64,000 nucleotides of DNA from positions 14,494,836 to 14,558,835 of the forward strand of contig CM046353.1 in NCBI GenBank assembly GCA_025403435.1, given 5' to 3'. A program made the translations under genes and the position numbers. The notes under the pieces are model-generated. The model was given only the letters and a program-made list of their open reading frames with translations. It ran no database searches and had not been told where the DNA came from. Below, piece after piece: positions 23,604 through 34,106 of the stretch. The DNA comes from Artocarpus heterophyllus (taxonomy: Eukaryota > Streptophyta > Magnoliopsida > Rosales > Moraceae). How positions within the stretch are numbered: the first letter of the stretch is position 1; the number at the start of each line of letters is the position of its first letter.

Positions 23604-25528
23604 GTTAGAAAACGAGTATGTAGTGGAATTTTAAAATTTTTAAATCAGAGCATTTTTCAAAACACAAGTTAGACATACTATATACATAAATTAATGACAA
23701 ATGACAGATCTTATTAACCTTTTTGTATACCAAAGTGGGCTTTAATCTGTGAAAAGAAGAACATTCTAGAAGAGTCTCAACCAACCAGTCTTCTTTGTTA
23801 TTCTTTATCCACGATCAGAGTGTGGGTGGTCACACGTCGTACAACTCTTTCTCTAGTGACTCTCCTTCCAACCACTTGAGAAGACTTAAAGCTAAGGTTC
23901 TTGATGTTGAATAATAGTTTTTAGAGAGTTTCAGAGTTTCTCAAACTAGAATACTCACTCTATGTTTGTCAACCGATCTAAATAATAGAGAAAACTCACC
24001 TTATATTTATAGTGGCCGAATCTAGGGTCAAGCCCTATATGATAAAGCCTCAAAATTCGAATCTAGATTAACTCTAATGAAAAACTCGTCTAAAATGCAT
24101 ACTTTTCCATCGGTTTGCTAAACTTACTCCATCAGCAGGCCGAACTAAGGCATCGGCTTGCCAAACTTACGATAATCAAGATCCACAAGAATATCTTATT
24201 TTTCGCCCAAAATTCTTAAATAGAGCCTTAGTTTCAATTTAAATAACCTAATAAAAAAGTTATCTAGATTAAAATAATCATATATAGATAATCTCATAGA
24301 AAATAAAATATTATCCAAATAATACAACATGTTTATGTTGAATTAATTCACAAAATTAATTCAACTGATGAACTGACATGAATTATTAGATATAATCCTA
24401 TCGAATTTCAGTTAATCTAATAATTTAACATAAGTCACTAATATGTAGGAAAAACATGTTATATCATTGCAGGATTTATTGTGAGCTAACAAAGAGGACC
24501 CGATGGACATATACAGTTTAAGCTCTTATAATTATAAAATACAATATCCCAGATACATATTTTATAATTATCAACTCTAATGCTACTCCATTAAAAGCTT
24601 AGAACTATATTCTCAAACTATATAAAATTATAAAGCTTCAAATAAGCTAACTATCCGTGACATATCATTATGTGTCATATCCCCATAGGATATTCATAAT
24701 CGGCTTGAGGATAAATTCCGTTTTACCCTTCCAATTATTTTATCTTACGTTTCATTACACACCATTGAAATATTTACTATCTAAAGATAGTATACTATTC
24801 GATTATACCTATGTATCTTAATGGTTGAGCATTTTAGTCTTCTAATTACATGATAACGTGTATAAGAGAATGTCATTAACTCTACAAAAAGAGCTACGGA
24901 TTCCATATATATGAATAACAAGTCTACGTCAATCAAGAGTCATGCCTTTAATATACCGGTATGCATACCATCATTAAGTCAGGATGTCACCCTTTGGTAC
25001 ATCAAAAGACATAAGTCAAGATAACAAGCCCATAAGTCATTTCAGGATTAAGACACGACACAGATGATTGTCTAAAGTGAATTGATTTGCACAAACGAAA
25101 TTATTAATCCAAATCAATCCAATTTTATGTCCCGATCTAATACATCGTCGCTTATGACAAAGCACCAATGTTTCTATTCATGGAGTCCCACTCTGATAAC
25201 CAAGACAAGCTATTTTCCGTTAGAGATATAGACAACATAATAATCTTAGCATGAATAAAGCATCCAACTTTATTTCTCGATTGCGGATCTTATGATTTAG
25301 ACATCACCTTTAAAATTTATGTCTTCTGCATAATCTGTCCATCATATGCACGATTCTTAAAGGTTTAGACTGATGGTCTTAAATTTTTGTTTGCTTATCA
25401 TACATTTAACAGAAATGAATGTAAAGAGGACAACATTTGGTATCTGAATAATAAATAAACTCTTTATTGATAAAATGTCTTTAAAAACATATTACAACAT
25501 TTTACTTCTTAGGGTACCATGTCTAACA
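23604..25528 (-). repeat. Copia A 5' LTR (1925 bp)
   Basis: TGTTAGAAAACGAG...CATGTCTAACA in plus view, homologous to both copia B LTRs but clearly diverged. The base run after it is AGAGG, the expected right half of the copia A target duplication; the left half is outside the window. Confidence 0.92.
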
Positions 25529-27637
25529 AGAGGCTGGGTTCTTCAATAGGTGGGAGGCTGGGTTCAAAACCGTATATGATGTTATGTTAGAGTTTAGAAA
25601 AGTTAAAGCGCCATGATCTTTAGTTAATTTGATCTATGGCTGAGATTTAATTGGATAAAAATTATTGTTTATAAAATTTTGGATGATATGATAATTATAG
25701 AAAAAATGAGTGTTTTCTAGTAGTCTTCATCTTTGTTTCTATAGACAAGATAATTTTAGATCATAGATTTTTAATCTTTGAAAAAAATTCTCTAGCCGTG
25801 GAGATTAAAAGTGTTCTCCACTGTAGTATTTCTCTAAGATATATAGAAGAGAGAAAATCGCCTCTTCTACTTTTGTTCTTCAACCAAAACATAGCTATCC
25901 AAATTTGAGTTCCGCTTGCTACATTAATTAAACTTTTTATTTCTCATCAATTTATAATTTATAACAAATAGAATAAGGGCTATAGAGTGGATACTTTTGT
26001 AGTTATAACAACCTTCATATGACTTTGTATTCAACCAACTTTCCATGGTGATGTAATTGATAAAATGACAATAGCACATTTGCCTTAGAGACAAATGGAG
26101 AGAAATAGAAATGTATTCGTGTTTTACAGTATAGCTTTCAATTTACAAGAATACATTCGGATTTCAACTTTGCAAGCATCAAACTAGTACAATCTTCTAA
26201 AACTTCAATGGGACTTCTTTTTTCCCTTTGATTGTGATTTTCATCACAAATTTCCCCTATTTTTATGAACTTCAAAAAAAAAAAAAAAGATTATGTTATC
26301 CGACAATTAGATGCGTTATTACCACAAGAAATAATTATAATTTTCCAGCTTATACTGCTGTTGTCTTAGATTTAAATATTTTGGATGATGTTCACTGTTT
26401 TGTCAAAATATTTCTACCATTGTTTGTAGTCAAAATCACTTTTTCTACCTATCTGATAATTGAAAGATAGATACGTACTGATATGTTACTTTTTCAGTAT
26501 CTATAGAGAATTTTTTAATAAAAAACTTATGTCGTATATATCTTTTTCTTGTTTTGGTATTTTTTTTTTGTTTTGGTAATTTTTTTTGTTACGTATGTCA
26601 TATAATTTGTCGTAGGTATTAAACGAATAATCTATTAGTAGATATCTATTTTTCAACTCATATTGCTTTGACAATATACGTTTTAAAAATAAATGAAGAA
26701 ATACCGGAGAAATACCCAAGAAAGACCATAACTTATAATACCACTTGTAAATTTGTTAGGAAATGAGAAATACCTGAGGGAGACCATAACTTGCCACGCT
26801 ACTTGGACATTTGTAGGGAAATAAGGACTTTGAATTAAGATAAATTGAAAGAAAAAAAGCACTAAAGTGCCGCAGGCACAAGCCTAAACAAGTGGTTGAT
26901 AATAAAATTGAAGTGAAGATTTTAGTGAAAATTACCATGAGATTAAGTTGTCATATATATATATTTGGTCAGATGAATTAATTGAAAAAATAGATCCTGT
27001 GAGGGATCCAAGATTCTCTGTATATAGGATTCTAATTAATATTGATCACACTAAATTTATAATTTCTTTTTAATTTAAGGTGGGGGATTTGAACTCTTCA
27101 TTTTTATGTGAAGTCGAACGTAGTTTTACTATTAAACTAAACATGCAATCAATAAATTTAAATAAATTAAAGAACATATTTAATTTTCTTTTCTTTCTCA
27201 TGCATGGAAAATCACAGAGAATATTTTCTGTTTTCAGTATTATGTCATTGCCTAAGTTATTTTCCTATTTCTTTGCCCAAATTTTTCTTCTCTTTATCAA
27301 ATATGATTTCAATATATCGTTCATATACCTATTTATAAATAAGTCATAATTATAATCTGTAAAAAAAAAAAGAACATAATAAATATTGTTAAAGACAACA
27401 AGTTTATGGAAATTGAGGACTTAGTTATCAAAATTTTCAAACAGGGACCTGATATAAAGAAAATGGGAATTTAAGGATCTAGTTGTTCTAATTTTTAAAT
27501 TAGAGACCTAAGTGTCAAGAAAAATGAGAGTTTGGATCCTAATTATTCAGATTTCTATTATGAAGACTATAATTTAATGTGATAGAGAGTATGTATACTG
27601 ATTTAGATTCAAAAAAACCTCTAGATCATACTATTAA
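25529..27637. other. AT-rich intergenic DNA, no gene recognised
   Basis: No convincing coding region. An imperfect duplication of about 65 bp (GAAATACC-GAG...GACCATAACTT) lies at about 26705-26810. The word AGGCTGGGTTC is repeated at 25529-25565, just outside the copia A LTR. Short open frames here have no family motifs. Confidence 0.5.
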
Positions 27638-27788
27638 AGTGTTTGAAAGAGTAGCTCAAACCAATAGTTTGAACTATAAACAGTGCAAAACTTTCACATG
27701 TAAAGTAAAAAGCTATAATATAAAAGCTCTTACATACTATAGTTTTCAAACCTAAACTGATAATTTAAATTACTCTTTCTAACACCCC
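27638..27788. mobile_element. Tourist-like MITE copy (family TAGGGTGTTTGG), degenerate
   Basis: Ends AGTGTTTGAAAGAGTAG and CTACTCTTTCTAACACCCC form a terminal inverted repeat. The inside has the family core words TTTGAACTA and CTTTCACATG. TAA precedes the left end; the right duplication is lost. Confidence 0.55.
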
Positions 27789-28153
27789 ATATGTTAGTTG
27801 GGAAAAGCAATTATACCCTACGAGGTTAGTCTCCTAAGTTGGTATTACTAGGTACTTTAATGTAAGTTGTATGATTACATGTTACTTAGTCAGTGATGAT
27901 GATTAATTTTTTAATTTTTTAATTTTTTTTGGATATTTGAGAACCTAGTTCAAACCATAAAAATGTGATTTAAACTAGCTTTGTTATAATGTTTTTTCTC
28001 ATAAAATTTATATTTCATATCAATTTTGGTTCAAAGTCTTAGTTTGAACTAGATTTCAAAACATCTTAGAATCTTCTTTTTGGCATCACCAATATGGTGT
28101 TTGAGAGAATTGTTCAAAATACTATAGCTACTAAGAGCTTTATACTATAATAG

Positions 28154-28475
28154 CCTTTTGTTTTATACCGTAAAATGTAAGACTTTATACTGTTATTGGT
28201 TCAAAAGGTTTCAACCATTGTGCCAAATAAAGGTTTGATAAAATCGTTAGTTCTTTTTAGTAATTTGTTGAGTTTGAGTCAAATCCCACTTCAACCTACG
28301 TGATAGTGTAGTAACCTTTTGTTTTACACTGTAACTTATGAGACTTTTTACTGTTATTAGTTTGAAAAGTTTGAACCGTTGTGCCAAACAAACGGTTGAT
28401 AAAATCATTAGTTCTTTTTAGTAATGTGTTGAGTTTGAGTCAAATCTCACTTCAACCCACGTGATATATATAGGG
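28154..28475. repeat. 161-bp tandem duplication
   Basis: Two adjacent copies (about 28154-28314 and 28315-28475) share long blocks such as GTTAGTTCTTTTTAGTAAT and TGAGTTTGAGTCAAATC, with scattered differences. Each copy contains the word TTTTACACTGTAA-like found in the local MITE family, so a MITE piece may be part of the unit. Confidence 0.8.
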
Positions 28476-28622
28476 TGTTTAGAAGATGGTTTAAACTATC
28501 AGTTTGAATTTGAGAACTGTAATATGTGAGATTTTTATACTGTAGCTTTTTATTGTAGCATGTAAAAGTTTTTTCTTGTTGATAGTTCATACCATTAGTT
28601 TAAACTACTTTTCCAAACACTT
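28471..28622. mobile_element. Tourist-like MITE copy, 152 bp
   Basis: Starts TAGGGTGTTTAGAAG and ends CTTTTCCAAACACTT. Inner repeats TGGTTTAAACTA and TAGTTTAAACTA extend the inverted repeat. TAA follows the right end. The core has GTAATATGTGAGA and TGTAGCATGTAAAAG. Confidence 0.7.
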
Positions 28623-30009
28623 TAATAGACAATTTACCTTATATAGTTTTTATACAGCAAAAATGCATTCTCCGCCCAAAATTCTCAATGTAGCTACCTT
28701 TGTCCCTGTAACCTAAAAAAAAATTAAAACATTTTTTTAACCAAGATTAGTGACGATAATTAGTTGGAACTTGGAAGGCAATGAATTAGTAGTGTTTAAG
28801 AAATGTGGTTTGGACCAATTTTGGTTAAAAATACATGCAAGAGTTTTACACAATAGTTTTTTTTACATTTTACACTATAACAAATAAGTAAAAAAATCTT
28901 TTTTATTTTTATAGAAGTAAAACTTTATTACTTAAAATTATAAGTCTCAATATAATATATAGTTTATTTTTTAAATTAAAATTTATTATTTTGTTAATAA
29001 TAAGGTTGTAATTTTGCGAGTTAAATAGGGTTGATAAATCAGTAATTAGCCGACTGGTTTCTAAACAGGAAATGAGTGATATATGTGCGTGTGGCACAAA
29101 ACCCAATACAGGATAGATACCCTTTTTGCCAAAAGAAATATACAAAGGATTTGCCCATCTGAAATAGCATCAAGTGAATGCAGAAGAGAATCAGGGAGAA
29201 GTTTTATCTTTCTGCAAAGCTGAGAAGCTGCCTTTGGTCTCTTATGGTGGGGCCAAAATTTTGCAACTGGTTGACCCTCCTAATTTCTCTACTGTCTTAT
29301 TTTTTACACACATATGTTTTTATAAAAGGGCTCCCTTATTTTGTTTTTTTTTTCCTTTGAATAAAGGGTTCTCTTGTTTTTTCTTTTTTCTTTTTTGAAA
29401 ATAATAAAGGGCTCTTTTGTTGAGGAGCATAAGAAGACAAAACATTTATATTGGAAAAATAAAAAATAAAAAAGAAGACAAACCGATGGCCGGCTCAAGC
29501 CTGGCTACTTGTAATACAGCGCGGGTCCCACCAAGACTTTACTTGCCTTGTGGGTGAAGCATGTGAAAGTAACTTGTCGCTTATTGTTGGTACACTTCCC
29601 GTTGCCACAAACTGTCTACCAAATTACCTTCGTTTACCGCAAAGTGAAATTTTATTTACATTTGATGTAATAATTCTCTGCGTTTATTTTGTTGACTAAT
29701 TAAATGTTATGTTTCTAATTAATTTGTTTTGATATCATCGACTAAACCAGATTCCTTTTTGTTTGTTTTCACTTTTTGCCCTCATTTACCGCAAAGTAAA
29801 ATTTATTTTTCGCCGCCCCATCTCGCCTTGTTTTGGGTTTTAGGATTCAAAAAATTTATAATTATGCAAACACTGCATATTTTGTAATTTTAGACGATAA
29901 GAAAAATTTATTTCAAACAAATTTAATATATTTTAAGCGATAGTAGGTCTAAGAAATTATTCCATCAAATGGAATCCTCCCTAGATCAAAGAATAGCAAT
30001 GTGAACTAA
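28623..30009. other. AT-rich intergenic DNA, no gene recognised
   Basis: Mostly homopolymer-rich AT sequence. Short frames near 29174-29498 are low-complexity Phe/Lys-rich reads of T and A tracts and are not supported as genes. Confidence 0.5.
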
Positions 30010-30186
30010 TAGGGTGTTTGGAAAGGTGGTGGGAACCAGTGGTGAGAACCGCTTTTACTGTAGCATGCGAGAGTTTTACACTGTAGCATATTTTTTTATT
30101 GTTACTGTAGCATGTGAGAGCTTTATACTGTTTATAACTGAGATTATGATAGGAACTGAGTGGTTCCCACCACTACCAACACCCTC
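30010..30186. mobile_element. Tourist-like MITE, 177 bp, with TAA target duplication
   Basis: The left end TAGGGTGTTTGGAAAGGTGG and the right end CCACCACTACCAACACCCTC form an imperfect inverted repeat of about 28 bp, which includes GGTGGGAACC and GGTTCCCACC. TAA flanks both sides (30007-30009 and 30187-30189), the 3-bp target of PIF/Harbinger elements. The core holds two copies of CTGTAGCATG-GAGAG. It has no coding capacity. Confidence 0.85.
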
Positions 30187-30189
30187 TAA

Positions 30190-31519
30190 ATGTCATGTTT
30201 AATCTTACACGTTTGGTGGATATTAGCATGTCCCGTATGTTCTTAAAATCTACTTTTGGCTTTTTGAGACAAAATTAGTTTGTATAACTAGCTGTGAAGC
30301 TGTGAAAGGACAAGTAGGGGCGTCACTTTTTAAAATATGAAAATTGAGTATTAAAATTTCACGATTTTTTATTTTGCCTCCATTGATATTTAACATTCAT
30401 ATATACCTGCTCATTAACCTTTACCTTTTCTTTTGTATTTCTTTTGTAAACAACTTTACTCTTTTAACTCATGACATGTAAATGTAATACAATCTAAAAT
30501 ATAATATTAATGAGTTTTTATAACCTCAAAATGCAGTTATAAAATGCAAAGAAAAAACATTCTATAATAGCATGTTCTTGTTAGCAGTGCACATGCCTAA
30601 ACCTATAATATATTATAATTAAAAAATTATACAAAACAATAGTTTTTATAGCACATTTGACATTTTAAAACATTGCCCCACTGATAGACTACTTTCATAC
30701 GGTATATATCTCAATATGTAATTCAATTTTTAATAAATATTAAATATAATTTTTTTCATACATATATAAACAGTAGTGTATACCAGTAACATCCTCATTG
30801 AACTTAAAAGTTGGCTTTGCGACTATATAAAGCTATTTGGGTGCATTATCGAGGTGTTCTGTCTCTCCAAAAAGCTCCAATTTAGAGTCATGGTTAAGAC
30901 TTCTTCAAAAAGCTCTTCCGAATAAGACTTTGGAACTTATACTAAAGTTTTTCTGTTTTGTTCTTTAGTTCAATACATGATAGTAAAAACTTTTTTTATT
31001 TGAAATGTTCGGTTTGAAAAATGGCTTTAAAAGGTTGAAAATCGAAAGGAGGGAAGGTATTTTTAGATTTAGTTGCTTTACAGGTTCAAACTAATAAATT
31101 AATGGTTCAAACTCAAACTCAAAATTTGTTACCAAACACTGGTTCAAATAAAATTTCTAGTTCAAATCACATGAACCATCCAACCAAATGCAATATATTA
31201 TAAATTTTATTCTAAACCTTCTATTGCTTACTATAAAATTTGAAATGCATTTTGACTTATTTTTACTCTTTTAGAAATATAATTCTTATTACTTATTAAA
31301 AAGCCATGAGAGCATCTGAATCCGCAGTTTAGACTCTAAAACTGGAAATATTATAAGCCGATTTGGTTCATGTATTTGAACAAAAAAGTTTAAATAGAAG
31401 TTTAAATATTTGTGAGAGAAAATATTGTAACAAAAAGATTTAAATTATATTTTCAACAATTAAAAGAAATACAGTCGGTGTCAATTCAAATTCTATGAGC
31501 GAAAACACCAAAGCAAAAC
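30190..31519. other. AT-rich intergenic DNA
   Basis: No gene seen. Fragments of words shared with the local MITEs (GTTCAAACTAATAAATTA, GAACCATCCAACCAAATG) occur around 31080-31190 and may be decayed copies. Confidence 0.45.
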
Positions 31520-32086
31520 CAAGGGTGGCAATTTGTGTCTACAGGTCATGTTCGTATCAAGTTGAAACTCAAACATGTAGAAAATACATCAATACTAACA
31601 CGACCAGTGATACAAATGAGTTGAAAAATCATGACACTAATATGACTCGGCTTGACACGGGTTGACATGAACACGACCAACTCTAACTAGTAACATATAT
31701 AACACGTGACCTTCCATCAACCTGTAACCTAAAATCAACCCATGACATTTTATATCTTCAAATTTATAATTTACACACTAAAATTACATAAAAGTAACAT
31801 AGAACACATTTTCTCAAAATTAAATCACTTCCACACTACAAAAAATCTAATTTAGTGTCAATTTATTAATACCATATATACTAGGACAAAATAATTTTTG
31901 AAAAAAATAATAGAATAATAACCTACAAGTTAATTTAGTATCGAACGGGTTGACAGCGACGATACCCGTTTTAGATGGGTCAACTTCGGGTTGACACGAA
32001 AATGATCCGTAGCTTAATTTTTTATGCTAACTTACAAAAAATCGTATCCTATTCGTATCATGTCGTTACACGTGTTGTCAACCTTA
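31520..32086. mobile_element. hAT-like MITE, about 567 bp
   Basis: Ends CAAGGGTGGCAATTTGTGT and ACACGTGTTGTCAACCTTA form an imperfect terminal inverted repeat. Subterminal words GACACGGGTTGAC and GGGTTGACACGAA are inverted or repeated inside. Ends of this GGGTGGCAA type are common in plant hAT MITEs. No clear 8-bp duplication remains, so the class is an inference. Confidence 0.6.
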
Positions 32087-33642
32087 AACATAATCAATTC
32101 GAACTAAAATTTTCTGATTGGAACCGATAAATCAAATATCACAAAACTTTCACTTTTGTTCTACTAACAAAAAGTAAAATCAACTATTAAAATAATTATG
32201 CCCACAACAATCAAGTGGGTGTTTGTATTCGAAATTTATTTATTTATTTATTTATTGCTTGTGCCATATAAGGCATCTATTTTTTATTTTTCCTTCAAGC
32301 CATATACAAGTCTGAATACCATTGCAACGATTACAATTAAAAAGTACTTGGTAAAATTAGTTATAACTAAAATTTTTAGTTATTATAGTGTAAAGTTTTT
32401 ATATATTATAATATTTAAAAAATAAACTATACTGTAAGGCTCTTACATGCCATAATTTTAAATTTAAAAGTTTTAGGCTTAACTAAATTTTCCATACACC
32501 TTATTAATTATCTTTTGGAAAAATAAAACTTTTTAATACTAAAACAAAAGTGAGTGATATATGATTTATTATTATTGTTCAGAAAATTTTTCACGCAATC
32601 AAATTTTAAAGGTGTTTCAACTGTCTCCTTTTGTAAAATTGCAAACACAATGTTAAATAATTCATATTTCGTTAAACAATCATATTTAATTTTATAGGAT
32701 TATGATCTTGTTATTAACAAAATAGTAAAACCTAGTTTAAAAGTATACCATAAACTAAATTAAGATTTACAATTTTATAAATAACAAAGTTATAACTGTA
32801 TGAAAAATGATTTTTCTATCTCGTTTTGTTAAAAAAACATGCACGGCACTAGTCAATATTTGTTGCTCAAACTTGCAGTCGATGGCAGTGGTAGTAATAG
32901 CATTACCCTCTTGAGAAAAAACAAAATGGTTTCACCTCTCGTGATTCTCACTTCCATTTTGCACACTTTTCTTTTTTCACTACTAAATAAAAGAAAGAAA
33001 GAAATCTCAACAAACAAGAAATAAAGAAGGGAAAATCCCATTTCCTCGCATCCCTTATCTGCTGTTTTTCCTTTTCTGCTCTCCCCAAAAATGGGTAGTG
33101 CCTTAAATTTCAAGAGAATTTTTGAAATGGCCTTATGGAAAATTTTTTTTGGGTAAATGGTTTAAATTTTTTTGAACAGTTTTTGATACAAAAAAAATAC
33201 TTTTTAGACATTAAAACAGTTTCAGTTTTTTTTTTCATTATGTTGAGGTTCTTTATTCTGCTATAATCATTTTTCTTATTTTTTATAAAAAAATTAAGAT
33301 AGTTTACCTACATAAAAAAACGTATTTTTTGGTTAAAAAAAACCATTTACCTAATTAGAAATTTTTTTTTGACCCTTTCATCAAAATCTTCCTTAAAAGT
33401 CCCCCCTTTTTTTTATGGCTAATGTAGAAGCATTAATTTAAATTTTCTTTCCAGTTAATGACAGGTTTTCTGTGATTTTTTTCCTTCTTTTTTTTTTAAA
33501 GGAATTATTTTTCTGTAATTAACACTTCATTAAATTTTAGAGGGCCCATTAACAGCGCAAAGTCTCAACCTGGCAAAATACTATCAAGTCATACACGCAT
33601 GCCATTGCTGACAATACTGTTACAAAAGCCGTCCTCATTTTC
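32087..33642. other. AT-rich intergenic DNA upstream of the first NAC gene
   Basis: Long T tracts and no recognised gene. Open frames at 32839-33113 exist on both strands over the same bases and show no family features. Confidence 0.45.
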
Positions 33643-33648
33643 CACGTG
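33643..33648. promoter_or_regulatory. G-box CACGTG upstream of NAC052-like gene
   Basis: CCACGTGTCATC contains a palindromic G-box about 460 bp before the start codon. Such sites bind bZIP and bHLH factors. The role here is only inferred from position. Confidence 0.45.
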
Positions 33649-34106
33649 TCATCACAATGGATCTCAGATTTTGCTTTTCTAATTTTCTTAGGCCAAATAA
33701 GAAAGAATATCCTTAACAATGTTTTTTTTTTGGTTGCGTTTCCCAAAATTTTCCTTCTCTCCCTTTTTTCCAGTAACCCAAACAAGGCATAGCAATTAGA
33801 TTTTCTCGAACAGTGTCCTTTTCCGTAATGTTTAATCCAATCTTAAAACTAGAGCGGAGAAGCGGCGACAAAGAAATTAAAAACGAAAAAAAATTCGAAA
33901 AGGGCTTTGGGGATTTGTCATTTGTTTTCCCGTTTTAATTTCGCTGTCTGTAAGTGTTTCTTTCTTGCGATTGAAGGTACCCTTGGGTTTCTTCATCCCC
34001 AATCAAACCCTATCTCTTTCCCCGTTACCCAATTTCTTCCTTTCCAAAAACCCTAACTGAACATCGATATCCGAGCTCGACCGAATCGAGCCGTTTTCCT
34101 CCTCTG

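Larger units (their letters stand above)
1..25528 (-). mobile_element. Copia A: outer Ty1/copia LTR retrotransposon, split by two insertions, left end outside window
   Basis: This is the oldest layer of the repeat stack. Its pieces, read on the minus strand, are the 5' LTR (23604-25528), PBS (23590-23601), leader (22379-23589, continued at about 7865-8238), gag start (7864-7191), and gag end, integrase and start of RT (2028-1). The rest of pol and the 3' LTR lie outside the window. Every piece is collinear with the complete copia B at 12504-22198. The two breaks fall exactly where foreign units begin with TG and end with CA. LTR length near 1.9 kb, the LTR start and the gag motifs suggest the Angela/BARE lineage; that assignment is an inference. 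Confidence 0.85.

Noticed and set aside
29174..29498. Overlapping frames on both strands
   Set aside because: Phe- and Lys-rich low-complexity translation of T and A tracts, with no conserved motif.
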